A DNA stretch of 64,000 nt from Minwuia thermotolerans (GTDB lineage: Bacteria; Pseudomonadota; Alphaproteobacteria; Minwuiales; Minwuiaceae), in assembly GCF_002924445.1 (NCBI RefSeq), contig NZ_PIGG01000045.1, positions 1 to 64,000 of the forward strand, given 5' to 3'. The notes beneath the pieces are model-generated. The model made no database searches. It worked only from the letters and a program-made list of their open reading frames with translations, and was not told the DNA's origin. A program made the position numbers and the translations under genes. This document shows positions 16,795-25,028 of the stretch, one piece after another; position 1 is the stretch's first letter; each line of letters starts with the position of its first letter.

Positions 16795-17496
16795 TCAGAA
16801 GCGGCCATAGACGGGCACCAGCCCGCCGCGGGTCACGCGGTTTTCGGGGCCGGCCAGGAAGACGATGGTCCGCGCCACCTCCTCCAGCTTCGGCCACTGG
16901 CGGTGATCGGCTTTCGGCATCGCCGAGCGGTTCGCCGGCGTGTCCAGGATCGACGGCGCCACGGCGTTGATCAGGATGTCTTCCTTCGCCGTCTCCTCGG
17001 CCAGCGCCTCGGTCAGCGCCGCCACGGCCGCCTTCGCCGCCGTGTAGGCGGCCATGCTCGCGCCCTGCCTCGGTTCCAGACCGGGCCGCGCCGTCACGTT
17101 GACGATCCGCCCGCCCCCGTCCTGGCCGCGGAAGGCCGCGATCGCCGCCTGGCAGCAGTGAAAGCAGGTCTGGGCGTTCATGCGCCACTGCTTCTCGAAA
17201 TCCGCCGCGCTGGTCTCCGCCACCGGCGCAAACAGGAAACCGCCGGCCAGATGGATGGATGCGCCGATCGGCGGCAGTCGCTCATAGAATGCCGCGACCT
17301 GGCCGGCGTCGGTCAGGTCCACGCCCTCGGCAATGCGCACACGTTCATGACCGCGATGGGCGAAGCCCTCCAGTTCGGCGGCGACCAGATTCGGAATGTG
17401 ACAGGTCGCGCCCTGCTCCAGCAGCAGGCCGACGACGGCCTGCCCCAGATCGCCAGTGCCGCCGGTCACGACGACGTCGATGTTCTCGAAGCTCAC
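16795..17496 (-). CDS. Short-chain dehydrogenase/reductase
   Basis: 233 residues from GTG 17496, which has GGGGAGGGG just upstream. The cofactor motif is TGGTGDLG (about 11-18). The central strand reads HLAGGF in place of the usual NNAG, and the active site YTAAK is near 150-154, preceded by NVTARPG where many SDRs have a catalytic Ser. The Ser is replaced by Thr/Ala here, which may alter activity. It lies 14 bases upstream of the other SDR and likely shares its transcript. Substrate unknown. Confidence 0.88.
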   Translation of the reverse strand: MSFENIDVVVTGGTGDLGQAVVGLLLEQGATCHIPNLVAAELEGFAHRGHERVRIAEGVDLTDAGQVAAFYERLPPIGASIHLAGGFLFAPVAETSAADFEKQWRMNAQTCFHCCQAAIAAFRGQDGGGRIVNVTARPGLEPRQGASMAAYTAAKAAVAALTEALAEETAKEDILINAVAPSILDTPANRSAMPKADHRQWPKLEEVARTIVFLAGPENRVTRGGLVPVYGRF

Positions 17497-17559
17497 TCGG
17501 CCCCTCCCCTAAGGTGCTGGCGTCATACTAACCGCCACCGCGCGGCGGACAACCGGGGC

Positions 17560-18471
17560 TCAGACCAGACGCCCGTCCTTGTCACGAACCTCGGGCCCGC
17601 GCACCCGCGCGCGGCCGTCGCCGAACTGGCCGTCGCGTTCCTTCAGCGCCGCCTTGAGGCCTTTCGCCCTGGCGTTGTCGCGGAAGGCGCGCGTGCCGGG
17701 CGCCAGATGGCCGCGGGCATCGTTCTCGGCGGCGATCCGCTGCAGCGTGCGCCCGCCCATCAGCTCGATGCCCAGATTGACGATACGCTTGTTGGCGGCC
17801 AGCAGATCGGGATCGATCTTCGCCATCCGGTCGGCCAGCCCCTCGACTTCCGCTTCCAGCATGTCCGCCGGCACCGCCTTCAGCACCAGCCCGATCAGCG
17901 CCGCTTCCTCGCCCGTTACCGTATCGCCGGTCAGCAGCAATCGCTTCGCCCATTGCGGCCCGCAGTTGTAGAGCCACATCTGGTTGGGCGGCGAACCGAG
18001 ATCGCGTACCGGCGGAAAGCCGATGGTTGCGTCCTCGGCGGCGATGATGATGTCGCAGAGCAGCGCCAGGTCCGAACCGCCGGCCAGGCAGTGGCCGTGC
18101 ACCTGGGCGATGACCGGCTTGTGCATGTCGAAAAGCGCCATGCGCAGACGCTGGCCCAGTTCCAGGCGCCAGATGTCGTCATCGATGGTGGGGTCGGCAT
18201 AGATGCCGCCGTCACGGTAGCTGCCCGCCCCCTCGCCGGGCGTCGCGGACACGTTGGTGCCGGGCGTCAGGTCGTACCCCGCCGAGAACGACGTGCCGGC
18301 CCCGCGCAGGATGACGCAATGCACCGCCTTGTCGTTGTCGGCTTCCCAGAGCGCCTCGTTCATCTCCTTCTGCAACGGTACGGAAAGCGCGTTGCGTTTT
18401 TCCGGCTTGTTCAGCGTGATGCGCGCGCGCCCGTCCGCGGCCTCGTAGATGATGTGTTCGAATCCGGTCAT
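17560..18471 (-). CDS. Crotonase (enoyl-CoA hydratase/isomerase) family protein with altered catalytic acids
   Basis: 303 residues. ATG 18471 has GGGGAG 6 bases upstream. The crotonase fold is clear: RITLNKPEKRNALS, the oxyanion region SFSAGYDL and HGHCLAGGSDLALLCD. In classical hydratases the two acids sit in GGCEL and PEI. Here the first is Asp (GGSDL) and the second position reads FPP, so the usual two-Glu mechanism is absent. Some family members of this kind act on other CoA thioesters or lack hydratase activity. It sits between the SDR pair and the TRAP genes on the same strand, probably in one catabolic cluster. Confidence 0.88.
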   Translation of the reverse strand: MTGFEHIIYEAADGRARITLNKPEKRNALSVPLQKEMNEALWEADNDKAVHCVILRGAGTSFSAGYDLTPGTNVSATPGEGAGSYRDGGIYADPTIDDDIWRLELGQRLRMALFDMHKPVIAQVHGHCLAGGSDLALLCDIIIAAEDATIGFPPVRDLGSPPNQMWLYNCGPQWAKRLLLTGDTVTGEEAALIGLVLKAVPADMLEAEVEGLADRMAKIDPDLLAANKRIVNLGIELMGGRTLQRIAAENDARGHLAPGTRAFRDNARAKGLKAALKERDGQFGDGRARVRGPEVRDKDGRLV

Positions 18472-18565
18472 CCTGATCTCCCCTTTCAAGATGCGCGCAT
18501 TCTGTCCGTCCGGGCGGCCCCGCGCAAAGCCTGTGCGCGCATGGCCACCGTGACGGCGGCCGGAG

Positions 18566-19864
18566 TCAGCCGAAGATCACGCCGGGGAGGAAGGTCGAAA
18601 GGCCGGGCAGGGCGACAAGCAGCGTCAGCACCCCGAGTTCCGTCGCGACGAAGGGCCAGACGCCGCGATAGATCTCGGCGACCGGCACCCTGGTGACGCC
18701 GCTGACCACGAAGACGTTCATACCCATGGGCGGGGTCACCAGACCGATCTCCGCGGTCTTGACGAACACCACACCCATCCAGATCGGATCGAAGCCGAGT
18801 TCGGTCAGCAACGGAAAGGTAAGCGGCAGCGTCAGCAGCAATATGGCGAGCTGGTCCAGGAAGAACCCGAGTACGAGCAGCAACAGCAGGACCATCACCA
18901 GCACCAGCCAGCGGTTGACCCCTGCGCTGCGGATTGCCTCGATCAGGTCCGCAGTCACGCCGGTCATGGTCAGAAAGACGCCGAACACGGCGGCGAAGGC
19001 GACGATGGTCATGACCATGGCGCTCACCCGCGCGCCGCGCATCGTCGCCGCGGCAAGTTCGCGAAAGCCGCACCGCCCGGCGGCCACGGCGACCAGCAGC
19101 GCCATGAGCGCGCCCACCGCACCCACTTCCGTCGGCGTGATGATGCCCGAATAGAGCGCGAAGACCATCGCCCCCAGCAGCAGCAGGACCGGCCAGACGG
19201 CGCGCGCCGCCGAAAGCCGCGCTGCAGCGGACGCCGGTTCCGGCGCGGTCGGCGCAATGTCCGGCTTCCGGCGCACCATGACATGGATCGTCAGCACATA
19301 GCCCAGGCCCGTCACCACGCCCGGCAGCAGGCCGGCGACAAGCAGGCGGCCCACCGATGTCTCGGTGAACAGGCCGTAGAGCACCAGCCCCAGGCTGGGA
19401 GGGATCATGATGGCGAGCGTGCCGACGACGGCCAGCGTGGCCGTGGCGAAGCCCCGCTGGTAGCCATAGCGCCGCATCTCGGGATAGGCCGCGCCGGCAA
19501 GCGTGCTGGCCGCCGCCGTGCTGGAGCCGGAGATCGCCGCGAGGATCACCCCACCGGCAACCGCCGCGTAGCTGACGCCGCCGCGCAGATGACCCATCCA
19601 GGTATAGGCGAGGTTGAAGATGTCGCGCGTGAACCGGCCCGCCGTCAGATACTCGGCCATGAGAATGAACATGGGCAGCGTCGAGAGCGTGTAGCTGGCG
19701 ACGTGTTCGTAGGGGGCGGACTTGAGCACGCCCATCAGCGGGGCAGATCCCACGGCCAGCCAGATCCCGACGGTGCCCGCGGCCAGCAGCGCGAAGGCGA
19801 CCGGCAGCCCGAACAGCAGCAGCGCGAACAGCAGGCCGATGCCGGCCAGAGCCTCGGCGATCAT
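18566..19864 (-). CDS. dctM: TRAP transporter large permease (DctM family)
   Basis: 432 residues, almost entirely hydrophobic, with about 11-12 helices. Conserved TRAP stretches are visible: LSTLPMFILMAEYLTAG, GGVILAAISGSSTAAASTLA, TLAIMIPPSLGLVLYGL and VTPPMGMNVFVV. It is the ion-coupled channel subunit for a carboxylate or similar solute. Its start overlaps the stop of the small permease gene (ATGA at 19861-19864). The substrate is unknown, but the surrounding CoA-ester enzymes suggest an organic acid. Confidence 0.95.
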   Translation of the reverse strand: MIAEALAGIGLLFALLLFGLPVAFALLAAGTVGIWLAVGSAPLMGVLKSAPYEHVASYTLSTLPMFILMAEYLTAGRFTRDIFNLAYTWMGHLRGGVSYAAVAGGVILAAISGSSTAAASTLAGAAYPEMRRYGYQRGFATATLAVVGTLAIMIPPSLGLVLYGLFTETSVGRLLVAGLLPGVVTGLGYVLTIHVMVRRKPDIAPTAPEPASAAARLSAARAVWPVLLLLGAMVFALYSGIITPTEVGAVGALMALLVAVAAGRCGFRELAAATMRGARVSAMVMTIVAFAAVFGVFLTMTGVTADLIEAIRSAGVNRWLVLVMVLLLLLVLGFFLDQLAILLLTLPLTFPLLTELGFDPIWMGVVFVKTAEIGLVTPPMGMNVFVVSGVTRVPVAEIYRGVWPFVATELGVLTLLVALPGLSTFLPGVIFG

Positions 19865-20361
19865 TCGGCCTCTTTCCCGTCTTCCGGCGGCTGGGCCAGG
19901 TCGAGCGTCAGTCTGAGCACGAGCGCCAGCACGCCGATCGGCATCCAGATGTAGCTGAGATACAGCGGGAAGGCGATCGGCCCGAATGTGAGATCCTGAG
20001 CCAGCAGGCGCTCGACGCCTTCCTCCGTCGCCGCCCAGGCCAGCGGCAGGAACGCTGCCAGAGCGGCCAGCGCCAGCAGGCGGTCATAGGTCCGCCCCAG
20101 CTTCCGCCGGAGCCAGCCCGCGGCAGCGTCGAGACGCACGTGATGATTGCCCGCGTGGTTGGCCGAGAGCAGCAGGAAAACCGCCATCACCATGAAGTAG
20201 AGGCCGGTCATCTCATAGGCGCCCTGCACCGGCCGGTCGAAAAGATAGCGGCCGGCGGCGTCCGCCGAGATCGACAGCATCATCAGCACAAGCGACAGTC
20301 CGGCAAGGGCGGCCATGACGGCCTCCACCCTCGCCAGCCCGGCGCGCAGACGTCTCAGCAC
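19861..20361 (-). CDS. dctQ: TRAP transporter small permease (DctQ family)
   Basis: 166 residues with four helices, including LSLVLMMLSISADAAGRYLF and MTGLYFMVMAVFLLLSANHA, the typical DctQ pattern with the conserved Asp/Gly/Arg near the end of helix 1. The start is taken at GTG 20361 because the N terminus then matches the usual amphipathic lead-in; an internal ATG 15 codons later is an alternative. It follows the binding-protein gene by 34 bases and overlaps dctM. Confidence 0.92.
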   Translation of the reverse strand: MLRRLRAGLARVEAVMAALAGLSLVLMMLSISADAAGRYLFDRPVQGAYEMTGLYFMVMAVFLLLSANHAGNHHVRLDAAAGWLRRKLGRTYDRLLALAALAAFLPLAWAATEEGVERLLAQDLTFGPIAFPLYLSYIWMPIGVLALVLRLTLDLAQPPEDGKEAE

Positions 20362-20395
20362 CGGACCGCCTGGCCGTACGGCGCCGGGACCGCGG

Positions 20396-21406
20396 TCATT
20401 CGGCGAGCAGCGCCTTGAACCGCTTCAGGATTTCGCCGGCCGCCGGATTGCGGGCGCCGACGTCTTCCAGCCACTTGGTCTCGACGGCCTTCAGGCGCCC
20501 GTTCAGTTCGGCAACCATCGGATCGGGCATGGCGACCACGTTCATCCCGGCATCGCCCAGCGCCTTGTAGGCCTTGTCGACCACACCATCCATGACCGCC
20601 GCGCCCTTTGCGCCGACGGCCGTGCCCACTTCCTGCACCGCGGCGCGCTGGCTTTCGCTCAGTTCCTCCCAGACGTCGCTGTTGACGAACAGGACGAAGG
20701 CCACCGTACCCATGGCGGCGTTGGTCGTGATCAGGTCGGTCACCTCGTTGAGCTTCAGCGAGTTGACGGAGGCAGAGGTCGATATCGCGCCGTCGACCGT
20801 GCCGCGATCGAGACCGACATAGAGGTCGGAACTGGGGATCTGCACGGCGACACCGCCCACGGATTCGACCGCCAGAGCGCCGGTCGCGCCGGGCACGCGA
20901 AGTTTCTTGCCGGCGAGCTGATCGACGGAGTCCAGCGTTTCGGTGTCGCGCAGCACGAACTGGTAGGGTGGCGTCAGCGCGACAAAGATCGGCTTCACGC
21001 CCTGGGGCTGGTGCTCCAGTTCGGCGATCCGCTCCTGCGTCACGGTCTGGAAGGCATGGTAACCGCGGGCGACGTTGTTCACGAGTCCCGGCAGTTCGAC
21101 GACGCTGGTCAGCGGCATCTTCTCGGTCACATAGGTGACGCCGACGAAGGCGACGTCCGCCACGCGGTTGCGCACTGCGTCCAGCAGTCCGGAGGCCTTG
21201 GCGAGCTGCTCCGCGGGGAAGATCTTCATGGTGAGTTCGCCGCCGGTCTTCTCGGCAACGCCCGCGGCAAAAGGATCGATGACCAGCTTGACCGCGAAAT
21301 GCGAGGTCGGGAACTGGTGAGCGAAGCGCAGCTCCTTGGCTGCGGCCACACTGACGGACAGGGCCAATACGGCTCCGATCGCAGGCATCAGAAATCTGGT
21401 CAGCAT
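20396..21406 (-). CDS. dctP: TRAP transporter periplasmic solute-binding protein (DctP family)
   Basis: 336 residues. Signal peptide at 1-23 (ending SVAAAKE), then KELRFAHQFPTSHFAV, the middle GKKLRVPGATGALAVESVGG with the Arg that usually salt-bridges a carboxylate ligand, and SSDLYVGLDRGTVDGAIST. ATG 21406 has GGGGAG 7 bases upstream. It is first in the dctPQM operon and divergent from the thiolase gene across 147 bases, which should hold both promoters. A carboxylate ligand is likely, identity unknown. Confidence 0.95.
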   Translation of the reverse strand: MLTRFLMPAIGAVLALSVSVAAAKELRFAHQFPTSHFAVKLVIDPFAAGVAEKTGGELTMKIFPAEQLAKASGLLDAVRNRVADVAFVGVTYVTEKMPLTSVVELPGLVNNVARGYHAFQTVTQERIAELEHQPQGVKPIFVALTPPYQFVLRDTETLDSVDQLAGKKLRVPGATGALAVESVGGVAVQIPSSDLYVGLDRGTVDGAISTSASVNSLKLNEVTDLITTNAAMGTVAFVLFVNSDVWEELSESQRAAVQEVGTAVGAKGAAVMDGVVDKAYKALGDAGMNVVAMPDPMVAELNGRLKAVETKWLEDVGARNPAAGEILKRFKALLAE

Positions 21407-21553
21407 ATGATCTCTCCCCTCTTGTCAAGGACCGCCCGGCAATGTGCCCGCCGGGAATGACGATTTCGCGAAACTCATGACAGCCTCCCGAACCGCAGCC
21501 TTCCCGTTCGCCGTCCCTCAGGTACTCTGCCCGCACCTTTGAGGGGAGGCAAC

Positions 21554-22726
21554 ATGAACGCCAGCAAGCGCCGCCCGGCCATCGTCGGCACGGGCCAGAG
21601 CGAATACACGAAATGGGGCGGGATCCAGGACCGCAGTCAGTTCCGCATCACCGCCGAGGCGATCCTTGCCGCGCTGGCGGACGCCGGCCTGACCGCGGAC
21701 GACGTCGACGGCTTCGCCTCGTTCTCCAACGACGGCAACGAGGCGCCGGTGATGCAGGCGGCGCTTGGCGTGCCCGAACTGCGCTGGTCGTCGATGGTCT
21801 GGGGCGGCGGCGGCGGCGGCTCCTGCGCCGCGGTGGCACAGGCGGTCGCGGCGGTGGACTCCGGCCATGCGGACGTCGTGGTGGTCTATCGCGGGCTCTG
21901 TCAGGGTCAGGGCCGGCGTTTCGGCCAGGCGGGCGCGCATCGCACCCATGGCAGTTTCACCGCGCCCTTCGGCCTGTTCGCGCCGTCGCAGATGCTGGCG
22001 CTGATGGTGCAGCGTTTCATGTTCGAGACCCCGGCGACCTCGGATCATCTCTGCGAGATCGCCCTGTCCAGCCGGGCCAACGCCAACCGCAACCCGAATG
22101 CCGTGATGCGCGACCGCACGCTGAGCCGCGAGGAATACTTCGCCTCGCGCTGGATCGCCGAACCGCTACGGCTGTTCGACTGCTGCCTGGAGACGGACGG
22201 CGCCGCGGCGGTGGTGATCACCACGGCGGAGCGGGCGCGCGATCTCGACCGCCAATCCGTCGACATTCTGGCGGCCGCCCATGGCAGCGGTCCGGGCTGG
22301 AACACCGGACCTCTCGGTGCGCACAACATGCCGGACGCGGATTACGCCTCCACCAACAACCGCCGAATAGCCCGCGAACTGTTCGCCAGGGCGGGCCTCG
22401 CCCCCGGCGAAATCGACACCGTCCAGATCTACGATCACTTCTCCGGCCTCGTGCTGATGGCGCTGGAGGATTTCGGCTTCTGCGGCCGCGGCGAGAGCGG
22501 TGACTTCGTGGCCTCCGGCGCGATCCGCCGCGACGGGTCGCTGCCCCTCAACACCTCCGGCGGCCAGCTTTCGGAGGCCTATGTCCACGGCGTCAACCTG
22601 ATCATCGAGGGCGTGCGGCAACTGCGCGGCGAGTCCTGCAACCAAGTGGCGGACGCACGAACCTGTCTCGTCACCGGCGGGCTCGGCGTTTCGCCGACCA
22701 GCGCCATCATCCTGGGGAGAAGCTGA
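21554..22726 (+). CDS. Thiolase-fold acyl-CoA acetyltransferase / SCP2-type lipid-transfer protein
   Basis: 390 residues. Thiolase-like motifs: RRPAIVGTGQSEYTKWG at the start, then GGGGGSCAAVAQAVAAV (likely nucleophile Cys), YDHFSGLVLMALEDFG and NTSGGQLSEAYVHG. It matches the SCP2/non-specific lipid-transfer thiolase subgroup that partners DUF35 OB-fold proteins in steroid and acyl-CoA breakdown. ATG 21554 has GGGGAGG close upstream. The DUF35 partner starts one base after the stop, which strongly suggests a two-subunit enzyme. Confidence 0.9.
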   Translation: MNASKRRPAIVGTGQSEYTKWGGIQDRSQFRITAEAILAALADAGLTADDVDGFASFSNDGNEAPVMQAALGVPELRWSSMVWGGGGGGSCAAVAQAVAAVDSGHADVVVVYRGLCQGQGRRFGQAGAHRTHGSFTAPFGLFAPSQMLALMVQRFMFETPATSDHLCEIALSSRANANRNPNAVMRDRTLSREEYFASRWIAEPLRLFDCCLETDGAAAVVITTAERARDLDRQSVDILAAAHGSGPGWNTGPLGAHNMPDADYASTNNRRIARELFARAGLAPGEIDTVQIYDHFSGLVLMALEDFGFCGRGESGDFVASGAIRRDGSLPLNTSGGQLSEAYVHGVNLIIEGVRQLRGESCNQVADARTCLVTGGLGVSPTSAIILGRS

Positions 22727-22727
22727 G

Positions 22728-23150
22728 ATGGCCCTGTTTCCCGACATCATGCCCCGCCCCGAGCCCAACATGGACGACGCGGCGTTCTGGGAGAACTGCG
22801 CGGCGCGGCGCCTCGCCTTCCAGGCCTGTGCGGCCTGTGGCGTGTTCCGTCATCCGCCCTCGCCGCTCTGCCCGGCCTGCCACGCACCGGAGACGAGATG
22901 GGTCGACGCGCCCGGGACGGCGGAGATCTACAGCTTCACGGTGGTCCACTATCCCAGTCATCCGGCAGTGCGGGAGCATCTGCCCTACGTCGTCGCCGTG
23001 CTGCGTTTCGACGGCATCGAGGGCGTGAAGTTTGTCAGCAACGTCACCGGCGTCAGCGCCGAAAAACTCCGGATCGGCATGAAGGTCCGGCTCTGGTGGG
23101 ACGATATCGGCGAAGGCATGCATCTGCCCCGCTTCCGCCCCGCGCAATAG
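22728..23150 (+). CDS. DUF35 Zn-ribbon/OB-fold protein, partner of the thiolase
   Basis: 140 residues. The N terminus has the rubredoxin-like zinc ribbon FQACAACGV...PLCPACHAPE, and the OB-fold follows (AEIYSFTVVHYPSHP, YVVAVLRFDG, KVRLWW). Such proteins form complexes with SCP2-type thiolases and help hold acyl-CoA for thiolysis, aldol cleavage or hydration. Direct abutment to the thiolase gene supports this. Zinc ligands appear intact. Confidence 0.92.
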   Translation: MALFPDIMPRPEPNMDDAAFWENCAARRLAFQACAACGVFRHPPSPLCPACHAPETRWVDAPGTAEIYSFTVVHYPSHPAVREHLPYVVAVLRFDGIEGVKFVSNVTGVSAEKLRIGMKVRLWWDDIGEGMHLPRFRPAQ

Positions 23151-23213
23151 GCGATTGCATCTCGTCTCGCCCGAATTAATCTAAGCGCATTAGATTGTCG
23201 GGGGAGAGACGCC

Positions 23214-24479
23214 ATGCACGAGAACAGCACCGCCACGGACAAGAACGTCCTGTCGGGCGCAGAAGGCCTGCGCGAACTGAACGACCATGTCCTGATCCTG
23301 CCGGCCCAGGGCAACGCACTCGCGGTCCGCACGGATATCGGGCTGGTGCTGGTGGATTCCGGCCCCGGGCGGGGTGCGACGGCGCGCATGATCAAGGCGC
23401 TGCGCGACTGGTGCGATGATCCCGTTCATGCCATCTGCTACAGCCACGGCCATGTGGGCTACAATGACGGCGTCGCGGACTGGATGGCCCACGCGGCCGA
23501 ACGCGGCGACCCGAAGCCGCGCCTGATCGCCCAGGAGAACGCCGTCCGCCGCTACAACCGCTACCGGGAGACAGCCGGTCTGCAGGGTACGCTCAACAGC
23601 ATGCAGTTCCCGCAGCTCAAGCTGGCGCCGGCCGGCGAGAAGCTGGTCAATCCGAACGTCACCTTCCGGGAGCGGATGGTCCTCGCCTGCTCGCCCCCGA
23701 TCGAGCTGATCGCGGCGCCTTCGGAGACCGACGACGTGATGTCGCTGTGGCTGCCGGAAGACGGCATCCTCTATGCGGGCGCGGCCTTCCCCGGCACCAC
23801 CATCGCCAATGTCGGCACGCCGCTCCGCAGCCTGCGGCTCACCATCCGCTGGGCGGAAACGCTGGAGATGCTGGCGGGCCTCAACGCCACCACCCTGATC
23901 CAGGAGTTCGGCCGCATCGTCGAGGGTGAGGAGAAGGTCCGCCACCGCCTGCTGACCACCGCGAAGGCGCTGCGATGGATGCGGCGCGAGGTGGTGGAGC
24001 GTATGAACCGCGGCATGACCGATGTCGAGATCATGCACGACATCGACTACCCGGACGAGCTGTTCGATCACGGCTTCATGCGGGAGCGCTATGGCGCGCG
24101 CGACTACATCGTGCGCGATATCTACCGCGAGGAGAATGGCTGGTGGACGGACCGCAACGCCACCAACCTGCACCCCGCCCACCCCGACGAGGCCGCCGCG
24201 GCGGTGCTTTCCGCGATCACCGACCGCAAGGCGGTGCTGGACCGCGCCCGCGCCCTGGCTGACGAAGGCAAGTCGCAGCAGGCGCTCCATGTCGTGGATC
24301 TGCTGGCGCTGGCGCCCGGCGACGAACCGGAACTGGTCGAGGCGCGCCATCTCAAGGCGGAGATATGCCGCAAGCGCGCCGAGGAAATCGCCCCTTACGT
24401 CTCCAAGGCGCTCTACAGCTCCACGGCGACCCTCCTGGAAAGCGGCCGGCGGCGCTGGTCGGAACCCGCGCCGGACTGA
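23214..24479 (+). CDS. Metallo-beta-lactamase-fold protein, alkylsulfatase-like, with altered metal motif
   Basis: 421 residues. The N-terminal half has the MBL fold (VRTDIGLVLVDSGPG; the metal loop reads YSHGHVGYND at 77-86). The C-terminal half carries the helical dimerisation domain of the linear alkylsulfatase group (YPDELFDHGFMRERYGARDY, then ALADEGKSQQALHVVDLL). The canonical HxHxDH is degraded to HGHVGY, losing Asp and the last His, so the second metal site is probably lost. It follows the thiolase/DUF35 pair and may belong to its transcription unit. It could act on a CoA ester or sulfate ester, or be non-catalytic. Confidence 0.85.
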   Translation: MHENSTATDKNVLSGAEGLRELNDHVLILPAQGNALAVRTDIGLVLVDSGPGRGATARMIKALRDWCDDPVHAICYSHGHVGYNDGVADWMAHAAERGDPKPRLIAQENAVRRYNRYRETAGLQGTLNSMQFPQLKLAPAGEKLVNPNVTFRERMVLACSPPIELIAAPSETDDVMSLWLPEDGILYAGAAFPGTTIANVGTPLRSLRLTIRWAETLEMLAGLNATTLIQEFGRIVEGEEKVRHRLLTTAKALRWMRREVVERMNRGMTDVEIMHDIDYPDELFDHGFMRERYGARDYIVRDIYREENGWWTDRNATNLHPAHPDEAAAAVLSAITDRKAVLDRARALADEGKSQQALHVVDLLALAPGDEPELVEARHLKAEICRKRAEEIAPYVSKALYSSTATLLESGRRRWSEPAPD

Positions 24480-24506
24480 AGTCTGATGTCTCGCTAACGC
24501 AGCCGG

Positions 24507-24588
24507 CCCCGTCTGCGGACGGGGTATCGCGGGCCGCACCTTCGCGCGCGACGCAAGCCCCGGACCGACACGCGCCCCGGGGCTTGCG
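24507..24588 (+). terminator. Two consecutive GC-rich hairpins after the MBL gene
   Basis: CCCCGTC-TGCG-GACGGGG (24507-24524) is a perfect 7-bp stem. CGCAAGCCCCGG with CCGGGGCTTGCG (24552-24588) is a perfect 12-bp stem with a 13-base loop. Neither is followed by a T-run. Together they fill the gap before the next small gene and probably end the thiolase-MBL transcript. Confidence 0.55.
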
Positions 24589-24661
24589 CATGTCCGAAGC
24601 GCCCCTACGTGCCCATGCGTGGACATCCGCCATCAACAAGAAACGTCAAGGGATCCGCGCC

Positions 24662-25018
24662 ATGTATTACCTGCTGATCGCCGTCGCCGCGACCGTCGTG
24701 CTGCCGACGACCGGCGAAAAACTGGAAACCGTCACCAGCGACGGGCTCCCCCATGCAGTCCTGACCGACTATGACGAACGCCGCATCGCCTACAAGGCGC
24801 GGGAATGGAGCGACGATCTGGGCGAGGAGACCCGCCTGCACGTCGGCGTATTCGACAATCTGGAGTCCTGCAAGTCCTACCGCGCCGATCTGCGCCTCGC
24901 ATTGCGCGATGCGAAACTGGCGGATCGGATCCGCTCCAACTGTTTCGAGAGCCGCCCCGAGGTCGAGACCCGCACCGCCGGCGACGACGAGGAAGCGAAC
25001 GGCGAAGGCGCAGACTGA
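24662..25018 (+). CDS. Small exported protein of unknown function
   Basis: 118 residues, no recognised family. It starts MYYLLIAVAATVVLPTTG, a hydrophobic stretch of about 16 residues that could be a signal or anchor. An acidic soluble part follows with two cysteines (LESCKSY, SNCFES), ending in an Asp/Glu-rich tail. AAGGGAT lies 8 bases before ATG 24662. It is convergent with the phosphoesterase gene, 10 bases apart. Nothing indicates function. Confidence 0.55.
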   Translation: MYYLLIAVAATVVLPTTGEKLETVTSDGLPHAVLTDYDERRIAYKAREWSDDLGEETRLHVGVFDNLESCKSYRADLRLALRDAKLADRIRSNCFESRPEVETRTAGDDEEANGEGAD

Positions 25019-25028
25019 CCGCCCCGCT

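Noticed and set aside
16714-18696. 660-codon plus-strand open frame over the SDR and crotonase genes
   Set aside because: Three recognisable enzymes with good start signals occupy the minus strand here. The plus-strand translation shows no domain and is typical antisense noise in high GC DNA.
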